Shown: in pieces, positions 1-8,384 of the stretch | How positions within the stretch are numbered: the first letter of the stretch is position 1 | Layout of the letters: every line of letters begins with the position of its first letter | Assembly: GCA_023539445.1 (NCBI GenBank) | Contig: JAKCEW010000002.1 | Location: forward strand, 62,001-126,000 | Reading direction: 5' to 3' | From: Candidatus Terraquivivens yellowstonensis | GTDB taxonomy: Archaea; Thermoproteota; Nitrososphaeria_A; Caldarchaeales; Wolframiiraptoraceae | Length of the DNA stretch: 64,000 nucleotides | Notes under the pieces: generated by a model | What the model was told of the DNA's origin: nothing | The model's database searches: none | The model's input: the letters and a program-made list of their open reading frames with translations, nothing else | Translations under genes and position numbers: made by a program

Positions 1-140
1 GTGCCGATAAAAGAATACTTTTCGTGGAGTCTTTTGGATTCTTAGAACCTAAGAGGATGGTGCTTGAGGCCATCAAGATTCTTAACAAGAAAGTAAGCAA
101 CTTAATGCACGTGATTAGGGAGTGTGAGCAACATGCTTAG
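1..140 (+). CDS. rpoD: RNA polymerase subunit D, C-terminal fragment
   Basis: Open reading frame entering from the left edge and ending at TAG 138-140; about 45 residues are visible. The pattern 'ILFVESFGFLEPKRMVLEAI' followed by a lysine-rich helix matches the C-terminal helix of archaeal RpoD, the alpha-like assembly subunit of RNA polymerase. The identification also rests on position, because rpoD normally precedes rpl18e in archaea. Its last 17 nt overlap the L18e gene. Most of the protein lies outside the window. Confidence 0.75.
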   Translation, partial: ADKRILFVESFGFLEPKRMVLEAIKILNKKVSNLMHVIRECEQHA

Positions 141-456
141 CTTACAGGTATATCGCACTCTCAAAAAGTTAGCAAAAGAATCTAGATTTTGGAGAGCAAT
201 ACTCAAGGAGGCTAGTAAGCCCAGAAGGGTGGTAAATGTATATAGGTTGAACAGATATACAAAAGGCGGCGAGGTAGTCTTCGTCCCAGGCAAGTTACTG
301 GGCTTTGGGAACATAGACCACCCTGTTACAGTATCTGCCTTCGCTTTCTCCAAATCTGCGTATGAGAAGGTTATAAGAGCAGGTGGCAACGTCCTCTCCA
401 TGGAAGATTTTATGAAACTTTATCCAAAAGGAAGGGGTGTGAAGATAATTGGTTAA
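124..456 (+). CDS. rpl18e: 50S ribosomal protein L18e
   Basis: 110 residues, usual size for eL18/L18e. The middle carries the family pattern 'VVFVPGKLLGFGNIDHPVTV' and the C-terminus the basic GRGVKIIG tail. GTG 124 overlaps the end of rpoD; an in-frame ATG at 133 is an alternative start. First of the r-protein/RNA polymerase operon (L18e-L13-S9-rpoN), with the next gene overlapping by 8 nt. Confidence 0.95.
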   Translation: MSNMLSLQVYRTLKKLAKESRFWRAILKEASKPRRVVNVYRLNRYTKGGEVVFVPGKLLGFGNIDHPVTVSAFAFSKSAYEKVIRAGGNVLSMEDFMKLYPKGRGVKIIG

Positions 457-934
457 TATTCAAACTTATGCACAGGAAGAAGAAATAGTCGTCGATGCCA
501 CGAACCTAAAGTTAGGCAGAATGGCGTCTTACATAGCAAAGAACCTTATGCAAGGTAAGAGGGTCACCGTTGTAAACGCCGAGAAAGCCATCGTTACTGG
601 GAATAAGAAAGCTATACTCGAAAGGTATCTTATGCTCTTGGGAAGAAGCCAGAAGAGGTCGATACATAGGCCCAGTGTATGGTATCCGAGGACGCCGAAT
701 AAATTGGTGTGGTACACTATAGTAAGAATGTTACCAAGGAAGAAGGCCAAGGGCAAGATGGCGATGCATAGACTCAAGGTGTATGTAGGCGTACCTGAAA
801 AGTATAAGAATGCAACGCTGACGTCTTTTGAAGAAGCCAAGCTAATTAGTACTAGGAATAGGAGTGGTAAGCTTATAAGATACATGACGATTGAACAAAT
901 ATCTAGAGAATTAAAAGGTGGGAGACAAACGTGA
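449..934 (+). CDS. rpl13: 50S ribosomal protein L13
   Basis: 161-residue uL13. The N-terminal half has 'VVDATNLKLGRMASYIAKNL', 'VVNAEKAIVTG' and the RSIHRPSVWYPRTPNKLV region typical of archaeal L13. Start TTG 449 lies inside the L18e end, and the stop overlaps the S9 GTG (GTGA), so translation is probably coupled. Confidence 0.95.
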   Translation: MVNIQTYAQEEEIVVDATNLKLGRMASYIAKNLMQGKRVTVVNAEKAIVTGNKKAILERYLMLLGRSQKRSIHRPSVWYPRTPNKLVWYTIVRMLPRKKAKGKMAMHRLKVYVGVPEKYKNATLTSFEEAKLISTRNRSGKLIRYMTIEQISRELKGGRQT

Positions 935-1332
935 GCAAGGTACTCGAACAAATATTTGTGGGAAAGAGGAAGACGGCTGTTGCAAGGCTTAAGGTGAGAC
1001 ATGGAAACGGTGAAGTGCTAATAAATAACATGCCCGTCGAGATGCTTGGGCACGAAATCGCCATCAAAAAAATTTTAACCCCGCTATATTTCGATGAGAA
1101 ATTTTGGAAAACTCACACGTTTGATGTAAATGTTTCAGGTGGTGGAGTTCTCGCTGCTGCTGATGCTATAGCTATTGCGATAGCGAAGGCTGTTGCAGCT
1201 CACAGCTCGAAGGCAAGAGAGGCTATATTGCAGTTTGACCGTGCATTATTGGTCGACGACCCTCGCAGGACTGAGCCCAAAAAACCAAACAGGAGATCAG
1301 CAAGAAGATTCAAGCAAAAGTCATACAGGTAA
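931..1332 (+). CDS. rps9: 30S ribosomal protein S9
   Basis: 133-residue uS9. Carries the GKRKTAVARL start motif, the 'VSGGGVLAAADAIAIAIAKA' central region and the basic RRSARRFKQKSYR tail that reaches the P-site tRNA. GTG start overlaps the L13 stop. Confidence 0.96.
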   Translation: MSKVLEQIFVGKRKTAVARLKVRHGNGEVLINNMPVEMLGHEIAIKKILTPLYFDEKFWKTHTFDVNVSGGGVLAAADAIAIAIAKAVAAHSSKAREAILQFDRALLVDDPRRTEPKKPNRRSARRFKQKSYR

Positions 1333-1357
1333 ATTATGGGTGGTGTTATCTGGTTTG

Positions 1358-1579
1358 ATGTTTCCTATTAGATGTTTCACATGTGGTGCACTCATAGCCG
1401 ATAAGTGGGAGGAATACAAAGCTAGGGTGGATGCAGGTGAGAGTCCTGCTAAGGTTCTTGACGAGCTAGGTATAAAGAGATATTGTTGCAGGAGGATGTT
1501 CATATCCGCAGAAGATTATTTCGATGAGATTGTTGAGTTTAGGTCAAGGTTTGGTAAGAGGGGAGACATAAAGACGTGA
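1358..1579 (+). CDS. rpoN: RNA polymerase subunit N
   Basis: 73-residue Rpb10/RpoN. FPIRCFTCG near the N-terminus and RYCCRRM near residue 45 give the CFTCG + CC zinc site that defines the family. ATG 1358 gives the canonical N-terminus; the frame is open further upstream but only across the S9 3' end. The stop overlaps the enolase GTG. rpoK, which often follows rpoN in archaeal clusters, is absent here. Confidence 0.95.
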   Translation: MFPIRCFTCGALIADKWEEYKARVDAGESPAKVLDELGIKRYCCRRMFISAEDYFDEIVEFRSRFGKRGDIKT

Positions 1580-2832
1580 ATACATCTTCAAAAATAGTAG
1601 ATGCTTATGCAAGGATAGTGCTCGATAGTAGGGGCGATGAAACAATAGAGGTCGAAATTAGGACTGCTAAAGGTCTTGGAAGGGCCGCGGCCCCCGCTGG
1701 TAAGAGTAGGGGCATAAAGGAAGCCGTTCCCTATCCTCCGGGCGGTGTCAGAGAATCTCTTGAAATCTTCAAAAGAACTATAAGGCAACGCTTGATAGGT
1801 CTCGATGCGTCTGAACAAGAATCAATAGATTATATGCTTAAAGAAATTGATGGCACTGATAGATTCGAAAAGATTGGAGGAAATCTCGCTTATGCCATAT
1901 CCCTCGCGACGGCGCTAGCAGCATCCGCGGCTTTGGAAAAGCCGCTTTATGAGTTTTTGGATCCTGACGCATCATCCATCCCATTGCCGCTTGGTAATGT
2001 ACTGGGCGGAGGCAAGCATGCAGGTAAGGGAGCGCCGGACATACAGGAGATGTTGACAGTCCCGCTTAACCCTAAGACACCTTTTGATGCGATAATGGCA
2101 AACGCCTTAGTCCATAAGGAGCTTGGAAAAATTCTCCAGAAGAAGCTGCCGAACTTTCCGCTTGGAAGGGGCGATGAGGGAGCCTACGCGCCGAACATGC
2201 GCATCCATGAGGCTCTGGAGAGTGTTGTTGAAGCTGCTAACAGGGTTTCAGAGATAACGGGCATAAAGCTTGGTGTCGGTATAGATGTGGCAGCATCAAG
2301 CTTATGGGACGAAAAGAAAAGATGTTACGTTTATGAGAACGAGGGCAAATGTATGACGAGAGATGAACACATAAACTACGTAATATCCCTTATACGAGAA
2401 TTTAATCTGGTTTATGTTGAAGACCCTGTTGAAGAATACGACTTCGAGGGCTTCAAGGAGGTTCTTAAAGCTGTGCCGGACATTTTGATCTGTGCCGATG
2501 ACTTAGTAGTGACTAATGCAACGCTTATCAAAAAAGCTGGCGAGATCGGGGCCGCTAACGCTGTAATTATCAAACCCAATCAAATTGGGACGCTTACCGA
2601 TACGCGGCGTGCATGCAGAGTTGCGCAGGGGTATGGTATGGTAACTGTAGCGTCCCATAGGTCGGGAGAGACACCCGAAGGGCACCTCGCCCATATAGCG
2701 GTCGGACTCGGGTGTAAATTAATTAAGTCGGGCGTAATTGGTGGTGAGAGGGTCGCAAAGGCGAACGAGTTGCTAAGGATTGGAGAAAACTTAGGTAGTA
2801 AACTAAAAATGGCAACGTTAGGGGGTGGGTGA
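1576..2832 (+). CDS. eno: enolase (phosphopyruvate hydratase)
   Basis: 418 residues; converts 2-phosphoglycerate to phosphoenolpyruvate. Recognisable family elements are the SRG...EAVPYPPGG loop, GGGKHAGKGAPDIQEM (His and Glu), GDEGAYAPN, the metal ligands in IDVAAS, VEDPVEEYDFEGF and ADDLVVTN, the lysine in IIKPNQIGTLTDT, SHRSGET, and the lysine in LIKSG. The C-terminal loops (GETPEGHLAHIAV, KSGVIGGERV) differ from the common GETEDxxIADLAV and KTGxxxRSxR versions, but the catalytic residues I can place are kept. GTG start overlaps rpoN. An enolase gene between rpoN and rps2 is the usual archaeal order. Confidence 0.93.
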   Translation: MNTSSKIVDAYARIVLDSRGDETIEVEIRTAKGLGRAAAPAGKSRGIKEAVPYPPGGVRESLEIFKRTIRQRLIGLDASEQESIDYMLKEIDGTDRFEKIGGNLAYAISLATALAASAALEKPLYEFLDPDASSIPLPLGNVLGGGKHAGKGAPDIQEMLTVPLNPKTPFDAIMANALVHKELGKILQKKLPNFPLGRGDEGAYAPNMRIHEALESVVEAANRVSEITGIKLGVGIDVAASSLWDEKKRCYVYENEGKCMTRDEHINYVISLIREFNLVYVEDPVEEYDFEGFKEVLKAVPDILICADDLVVTNATLIKKAGEIGAANAVIIKPNQIGTLTDTRRACRVAQGYGMVTVASHRSGETPEGHLAHIAVGLGCKLIKSGVIGGERVAKANELLRIGENLGSKLKMATLGGG

Positions 2833-3447
2833 ATGGAGTCAACACAATCAGCAGAAGCGGAAATTATAGAGCTGTTCGTGAAGAATGCCATGCATGTGGG
2901 TTCAAAGGTTAAAGTGAAGCATGCCGAGAAGTTCATATTCAAGCTTAGGCAAGATGGCATATATCTAATAGACGTGAAAAAGACAATCGAAAGACTTAAC
3001 ATTGCCGCAAAATTCATTTCATACTTTCCGCCGGAAAAGGTAGCCGTAGTATCTACACACGTTTACGGTATCAGGGCAGTCCAAAGGTTTTGTGAGCTTA
3101 CCGGTTGTATACCCGTCGTTCAAAAGATCCGTTCGGGAATGTTCACGAACAGAGTATTAAAATACTACATAGAGCCACAGCTGGTGCTGGTTTCTGATCC
3201 CCGCTACGATGCCCAAGCTATAAAGGAAGCGGCGATAGCTAGGATACCGGTAATAGCATTTTGCAGCACGGACAACATGCTCAGCAACATAGATTTAGCA
3301 GTTCCGATAAACAACAGGGGAAAATCTTCCTTACCATACGCATTTTGGTACTTGGCGAAACGTGTTCTCATGGAAAGAGGGTTGCTGACACCAGAGAAAG
3401 AAGCAGAGATACTGCCCGAAAGTTTCATGCCGACATCGGTCGCTTAG
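2833..3447 (+). CDS. rps2: 30S ribosomal protein S2
   Basis: 204-residue uS2 of archaeal length. Motifs include HVGSKVKVK, 'IYLIDVKKTIERLNIAAKFI', the FTNRVLKYYIEPQLVLVSDPR segment and PVIAFCSTDN. The ATG follows the enolase stop with no gap. Last of the tightly packed r-protein operon. Confidence 0.96.
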   Translation: MESTQSAEAEIIELFVKNAMHVGSKVKVKHAEKFIFKLRQDGIYLIDVKKTIERLNIAAKFISYFPPEKVAVVSTHVYGIRAVQRFCELTGCIPVVQKIRSGMFTNRVLKYYIEPQLVLVSDPRYDAQAIKEAAIARIPVIAFCSTDNMLSNIDLAVPINNRGKSSLPYAFWYLAKRVLMERGLLTPEKEAEILPESFMPTSVA

Positions 3448-3500
3448 GTTTTATGTGAAGTTTTAATAGCAGGTAATCGACGATTATACGTAGATTAGGA

Positions 3501-4352
3501 ATGGGTATACGTAGACCGATAGTTGCTGGTAGTTTTTATGCTAGTACTCAAAAGCTCTTGAGAGAGCAGATAAAAGAAGCATTTTTACATCCAATTGGGC
3601 CGGGAAGGCTACCAAGGGATGTATGGGGCGATAAAAGAATACCTGCGCTTATATGTCCCCATGCGGGTTACATGTATTCTGGACCTGTAGCAGCCCATTC
3701 TTACATCTCTTTAGAAGGGAGGAAGAAGCCGAAAGTCGTACTCATAGTAGGACCCAACCATTCTGGCATAGGTTCAGAAGTTTCTGTATATCCAGAAGGC
3801 GAATGGTTTACTCCGCTTGGTAGTGTGCCGATCGACTCGGAATTAGCCAAAATTCTCTCGAAGAACTCAGATCTGATAAGCCTTGACGAGTACTCGCACG
3901 ATGAAGAACATTCACTTGAGGTTCAGCTTCCATTTCTTCAGTACGTGTTAGGGTCATTCAGACTTGTACCTATCGTGATGCTAAACCAAGATAAGGACGT
4001 GGCAGAAGAAGTCGGCAGGGCTATAGCAGAATCGGTTAGCGAGCGGGATGTGTTACTTATAGCTTCGTCGGATTTCACTCATTATGAACCGGATGCTGTT
4101 GCTAAGAAAAAAGATATGATGGCCATAGATCGCATAAGTGCTTTGGATGTTGAAGGGTTTTATGACGTGATATTCAGACATAAGATTACGGCGTGCGGCT
4201 ACGGGCCGATCGCTGCCATAATGACAGCGTCGAAGATTTTGGGTGCCAAGAATGCCAATTTATTGAAGTATGCAACTAGCGGGGATGTTACAGGCGATAG
4301 GTCGGCAGTCGTGGGTTATGCTTCTATACTCATTGAGTTAGAGGGTCAGTAA
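3501..4352 (+). CDS. MEMO1 family protein
   Basis: 283 residues, full length for the MEMO family, which has the class III extradiol dioxygenase fold. Seen: RRPIVAGSFYAS at the N-terminus, ICPHAGYMYSGPVAAH (metal-site histidines in dioxygenase relatives), VGPNHSG, DEEHSLEVQLPFLQ, ASSDFTHYEP and CGYGPIAA. The fold family is clear; the biochemical role in archaea is not established. Some genomes link MEMO, AMMECR1 and a radical SAM enzyme, and a COG1180-type radical SAM gene lies at 20473-21588 here. Often found next to rps2 and mevalonate kinase in archaea, as here. Confidence 0.9.
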   Translation: MGIRRPIVAGSFYASTQKLLREQIKEAFLHPIGPGRLPRDVWGDKRIPALICPHAGYMYSGPVAAHSYISLEGRKKPKVVLIVGPNHSGIGSEVSVYPEGEWFTPLGSVPIDSELAKILSKNSDLISLDEYSHDEEHSLEVQLPFLQYVLGSFRLVPIVMLNQDKDVAEEVGRAIAESVSERDVLLIASSDFTHYEPDAVAKKKDMMAIDRISALDVEGFYDVIFRHKITACGYGPIAAIMTASKILGAKNANLLKYATSGDVTGDRSAVVGYASILIELEGQ

Positions 4353-4396
4353 GTGGTTTGTTATGGTTATTGATATAAGTAGGCGCCCATTCTATA

Positions 4397-4780
4397 ATGC
4401 CCATGAAAGCGAGCTTAAAGAGCATCGTTGAAGACATGCTTGCAAAGATTGAGGACAAGCATGTTATAGGCCTAATAACTTACCGTCATTATGCTGAAGA
4501 GCTTGCCCTTTATGAAAAGTTTGGTAGATGTGGCTTTGCTATAACTGTTGTCATGGCGAACGGTGGCAGAATCGCATACCACATGCTGGTAGAGGTCGAA
4601 AAAGATTTCAGACATAAAGAAGCGGGTGGCACCGTCAAATACATGCTGTTAAAGGAGGAAGGGGGTAAAAGGACCCTTAACGTTGTAAAGGCTAGGTACA
4701 GAACCCGAAAAGAACTCCTTAGGAGTGTGGAGAGAGTCAGAAGATCCTTTTACAGACGTGTACTTCAAGGCCAGGCATAA
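4397..4780 (+). CDS. conserved-looking hypothetical protein, 127 aa
   Basis: I do not recognise this family. The protein is soluble, with no signal or membrane segment. It has a short N-terminal helix, a central beta-rich part (GFAITVVMANGGRIAYHMLV), and a strongly basic C-terminal helix (RTRKELLRSVERVRRSFYRR) that could bind nucleic acid. It sits on the same strand between the MEMO gene and mevalonate kinase. ATG 4397 is preceded by no obvious ribosome-binding site. Codon use resembles the neighbours, so it is probably a real gene. Confidence 0.7.
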   Translation: MPMKASLKSIVEDMLAKIEDKHVIGLITYRHYAEELALYEKFGRCGFAITVVMANGGRIAYHMLVEVEKDFRHKEAGGTVKYMLLKEEGGKRTLNVVKARYRTRKELLRSVERVRRSFYRRVLQGQA

Positions 4781-4895
4781 TGCTCAAACTTCTAAGGTTT
4801 AATGGGTTACGAATCTCGAAACATTCCAAGTAAACCTAAAACAGAAATAAGCGAACGTTCAATGTAAAAAGTAGCGGATTAGGTGGATATGATCC

Positions 4896-5879
4896 TTGAG
4901 AGCAGTTGCCGTAGCGCCCGGTAAAGTTATCCTGTACGGTGAACACTTTGTAGTCTACAACGTGCCTGCGATAGTCATGGCTATAGATAGAGTGGTTAAG
5001 GTGTCCGTTTCTCCAAGAGAGGATGGGTCGTTAAGGATATGCTCAGACTTAGGTTTTGCTTGCGAGTACAGTGATGGTGATGTTAAACCAATTATGGGTG
5101 GTAAAAAGGCTGTAACTTTTCTTGAACCCGTAAGAATAGCGGCTAGAACTGTCTTGGAATATTTCAATGAAAAGAAGGGATTATCCATAGATGTGCATTC
5201 TGCGATTCCATCATCTGTTGGTCTAGGTTCCTCGGGAGCAATATCCGTAGCTACTGTAGCGGCTGTTAGCAAAGTTTTAGGCCATGAAATCAGTAAAGAA
5301 CAAGTATGGAGGCTCTCATTACGGGCTGAGAGGTACGTCCACGTAACGCCCTCTGGTATAGACCCCCTCGTTTCGACTTATGGAGGCCTTCTGGTTTGGA
5401 GAATACAGGATGGCACTAAACCGAAGAAAATAAACCGCGACATCGAGATTGTTGTGGGCAATACAGGAATACAGCGCTCAACTGGTAAGTTCGTGTCAAT
5501 GGTAGGGAGAAAGAAAACCAAGAAGATTGAAGGAATAAGTCAGCTTATGGGTGTCATGAGCTGGATATCGAACCTAGCTTTAAAGGCCTTCAAGGAAATG
5601 GATATCGTTACTTTAGGGGCTTTGATGAACATGAACCATGAGCTACTTAGGATCATCGGCGTTTCTAATGAGTCGTTAGATAGGTTGGTAGAAGCTACGA
5701 GGAAGGCTGGTGCTTTGGGGAGCAAGCTGACGGGTGGCGGAGGTGGCGGTTGCATGATAAGCCTCACAACTTTGAGTAAAAGGGCGGCTGTATGTAAAGC
5801 TATAAAGGAGAACGGTGGCCAGCCGATGATCGTTAGGAAGAATAATGCCGGCGTAAAGGCTTGGCTCGTAAAAAACTAA
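4896..5879 (+). CDS. mvk: mevalonate kinase
   Basis: 327 residues, GHMP kinase fold. Phosphorylates mevalonate to 5-phosphomevalonate. Seen: APGKVILYGEHFVV at the N-terminus, the ATP-binding PSSVGLGSSGAISVA loop (near residues 105-120), HVTPSGIDPLVSTYGG with the catalytic Asp, and the GSKLTGGGGGGCM motif near residue 280. TTG 4896 follows AGGTGG by about 10 nt, which supports this start. First of seven isoprenoid genes on this strand. Confidence 0.93.
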   Translation: MRAVAVAPGKVILYGEHFVVYNVPAIVMAIDRVVKVSVSPREDGSLRICSDLGFACEYSDGDVKPIMGGKKAVTFLEPVRIAARTVLEYFNEKKGLSIDVHSAIPSSVGLGSSGAISVATVAAVSKVLGHEISKEQVWRLSLRAERYVHVTPSGIDPLVSTYGGLLVWRIQDGTKPKKINRDIEIVVGNTGIQRSTGKFVSMVGRKKTKKIEGISQLMGVMSWISNLALKAFKEMDIVTLGALMNMNHELLRIIGVSNESLDRLVEATRKAGALGSKLTGGGGGGCMISLTTLSKRAAVCKAIKENGGQPMIVRKNNAGVKAWLVKN

Positions 5880-5983
5880 TACAAATCATGAGTACTCTTA
5901 TCCAAGGCACGATCTCACGAAAAACTTTGCTCAAACGCTTTCTGCGAATAAATATAAGTACGAAATCCGTTATAAAACGTCTT

Positions 5984-6010
5984 TTAACGTTAACGTAAGA
6001 AATTTATCTA
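5984..6010 (+). promoter_or_regulatory. promoter with palindrome upstream of HMG-CoA reductase
   Basis: TTAACGTTAACGT at 5984-5996 contains two overlapping perfect palindromes (TTAACGTTAA 5984-5993; ACGTTAACGT 5987-5996). An AT-rich TATA-like element (AATTTATCTAT, 6001-6011) follows directly and lies about 25 nt upstream of ATG 6032, fitting a leaderless transcript. The palindrome sits where a regulator would block or aid TFB/TBP binding. Regulatory use is inferred. Confidence 0.5.
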
Positions 6011-6031
6011 TCGTTTTCTAAAAAATATGTC

Positions 6032-7303
6032 ATGAAATCGTCCAGAATACCTCGATTTTATCAACTTTCACCTGAAGAGAGGCTGAAGTACGTGGCGGAA
6101 TTTGCTGAACTTACACCCGAAGAGGTCGAGCTTCTGAAGAAGCATGGTGGTCTAGATTTATCCGTGGCAAACAGAATGATAGAGAACGTTATAGGAACTT
6201 TCGGGCTACCGTTAGGTATAGCAACGAACTTCTTGATAAATGGGAAGGAGTACTTGATACCAATGGTGATCGAGGAGCCCTCGGTCGTCGCAGCTGCCTC
6301 CAATGCAGCAAGAATGACGAGGGAAGGTGGTGGAATATTCTCAATAAGCACAGAGCCTGTGATGATAGGTCAGGTACAGGTCGTCGGAATCAAAGACATA
6401 GAAGGTGCAAGGTTTGATGTTCTAAAGGTTAAGGATGAGATACTCAGGATGGCTAACGAGAAAGACCCGGTATTAGTAAGTCTAGGTGGTGGTGCTAAGG
6501 ATTTGGAGGCTAGGGTAGTCAATTCTCCGGAGGGACCGATGCTTATCGTTCATCTTCTGGTAGATGTAAGGGATGCCATGGGAGCGAATGCCGTAAACAC
6601 AATGGCCGAGGCGGTCGCTCCCTATATATCACAGATAACTGGCGGGAAAGTCTATCTCAGAATATTATCCAACTTAGCGGATAGAAGACTTGTAAGGGCG
6701 AAAACCGTCGTACCGAAGGATGCAGTTGGAGGAGAAGAGGTAGCGAAAGGTATAGTTTATGCGTGGGCCTTTGCGGCCGCTGATCCGTATAGGGCTGCAA
6801 CACATAATAAGGGAATAATGAATGGTGTGGATGCGGTAGTTATAGCCACAGGAAACGATTGGAGGGCAGTAGAGGCGGGAGCTCATGCTTACGCCGCGAG
6901 GAACGGAAGATATGAGCCCTTATCAAGATGGGAGCTTGATGAACACGGCAACCTCGTCGGTACCTTAGAGATGCCCCTAGCCCTAGGTATAGTTGGTGGT
7001 GCCACAAAAACCAACCCCCTGGCGAGAATATGTCTTAAGATACTTCGCGTCAAGACAGCATCCGAGTTAGCCGAAGTCGTTGGAGCCGTAGGTCTTGCTC
7101 AGAACCTTGCAGCGTTAAGGGCATTGGCGGCAGAGGGTATTCAGAGGGGTCACATGTCTTTACATGCCAAGAACATTGCTGTAATGGCCGGTGCTGTTGG
7201 CGATGAGGTGGATAAGGTAGCAGAGTTAATGGTAAAGGATGGAGTTATAAGGCTGGACAAGGCAATTGAGATATTACAAAAATTGAGAGGGAGGGCAACC
7301 TAG
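6032..7303 (+). CDS. mvaA: HMG-CoA reductase, class II type
   Basis: 423 residues; reduces HMG-CoA to mevalonate. The sequence follows the class II (Pseudomonas mevalonii) pattern rather than the class I form usual in archaea: MIENVIGTFGLPLGIATNF, EEPSVVAAASNAARM (catalytic Glu), DVRDAMGANAVNTMAEAV (Asp), ATGNDWRAVEAGAHAYAAR, GGATKTNPLA and EGIQRGHMSLHAKN (His). Length also fits class II (about 430). Cofactor preference (NADH or NADPH) cannot be read from sequence with confidence. Separate upstream promoter with a palindrome; HMG-CoA synthase follows 12 nt downstream. Confidence 0.95.
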   Translation: MKSSRIPRFYQLSPEERLKYVAEFAELTPEEVELLKKHGGLDLSVANRMIENVIGTFGLPLGIATNFLINGKEYLIPMVIEEPSVVAAASNAARMTREGGGIFSISTEPVMIGQVQVVGIKDIEGARFDVLKVKDEILRMANEKDPVLVSLGGGAKDLEARVVNSPEGPMLIVHLLVDVRDAMGANAVNTMAEAVAPYISQITGGKVYLRILSNLADRRLVRAKTVVPKDAVGGEEVAKGIVYAWAFAAADPYRAATHNKGIMNGVDAVVIATGNDWRAVEAGAHAYAARNGRYEPLSRWELDEHGNLVGTLEMPLALGIVGGATKTNPLARICLKILRVKTASELAEVVGAVGLAQNLAALRALAAEGIQRGHMSLHAKNIAVMAGAVGDEVDKVAELMVKDGVIRLDKAIEILQKLRGRAT

Positions 7304-7315
7304 GTAGGTGCGTTA

Positions 7316-8383
7316 TTGATGACAGTATTCGGGGACAAAAAGACGGTAATAGTAGGTTATGGCTCCTATATACCGAGATACAGGATTAAGATAGAAAGCA
7401 TAGCGCATGCATGGGGCGAATCATTAGATACGTTAAGGGGGCTAAGGGTCCAGGAAATTTCTGTGAAGGGTCCAGACGAGGACCAAGTTACGATAGCTGT
7501 AGAGGCAGCTAGGAATGCTTTAAGGAGAGCGCCCGAAGTGAGCCCGAAGGACATAGGGGCGATATACTCGGGCTCGGAGTCTAAACCTTATGCTGTTAAA
7601 CCAACATCAACAATAGTCGCGGCCGCGATAGGGGCGTCGATGTCTGTGAGGCTGGCTGATTACGAATTTGCATGCAAAGGTGGTACTGAAGCTATCATAA
7701 GCTGTATATCTCAGGCTAGGTCGGGTATGATTAAGTATGGGCTTGCAATCGCAGCTGACTGCTCCCAATCCCTGCCCGGTGACGTGTTGGAGTACACCGC
7801 ATCGGCGGGCGGCTCCGCATTCGTCATAGGCCACGATTCAGGCGATCCGATAGCCTATTTTGAAGGACAGTATTCGGTAGGTACGGATACACCGGATTTT
7901 TGGAGGAGAGACTTGATTAAGTATCCAAGACACGGTGGAAGGTTTACAGGAGAGCCCGCGTACTTTAGACACGTAATTGCGGCCGCTACCGGTTTAATGA
8001 AGGAACTTGATATGAAGCCGGAGGATTTTGATTATATAGTTCCGCATCAACCCAATGGCTCATTCCCGATCGAGGTTGCTAAAAGATTAGGTTTCAGCGA
8101 GAGTAAAGTATTGCCGGGCTTATTGTCTCCTATCGTAGGGAACTTCTACTCCGGTTCATCACCTACAGGGCTTTGTAAAGTACTTGATCAAGCTAAGCCC
8201 GGCCAGAGAATACTCTTAGTGTCCTTCGGCTCCGGTGCTGGATCCGATGCTTTCAGTATAGTTGTGGCTGAGGGGATAGAAAGGAAGAGAGGCTTGGCAC
8301 CTAAGGTTGAGGATTACATTAATAGAAAGAAGTACGTTGACTATAGCCTCTACGCAAAGTTCTGGGGTAAAATAGCGCGGTGA
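7316..8383 (+). CDS. hydroxymethylglutaryl-CoA synthase
   Basis: 355 residues, archaeal HMG-CoA synthase of the thiolase superfamily; condenses acetoacetyl-CoA with acetyl-CoA. Seen: [12 protein letters not shown] at the N-terminus, the nucleophilic Cys in [12 protein letters not shown] (about residue 118), [10 protein letters not shown] with the catalytic His, and [22 protein letters not shown] start at 7316-7321. Followed after one base by the thiolase and then the DUF35 gene. In methanogens these three products form one complex that channels acetoacetyl-CoA, and the same complex is likely here. Confidence 0.94.
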   Translation: MMTVFGDKKTVIVGYGSYIPRYRIKIESIAHAWGESLDTLRGLRVQEISVKGPDEDQVTIAVEAARNALRRAPEVSPKDIGAIYSGSESKPYAVKPTSTIVAAAIGASMSVRLADYEFACKGGTEAIISCISQARSGMIKYGLAIAADCSQSLPGDVLEYTASAGGSAFVIGHDSGDPIAYFEGQYSVGTDTPDFWRRDLIKYPRHGGRFTGEPAYFRHVIAAATGLMKELDMKPEDFDYIVPHQPNGSFPIEVAKRLGFSESKVLPGLLSPIVGNFYSGSSPTGLCKVLDQAKPGQRILLVSFGSGAGSDAFSIVVAEGIERKRGLAPKVEDYINRKKYVDYSLYAKFWGKIAR

Positions 8384-8384
8384 G

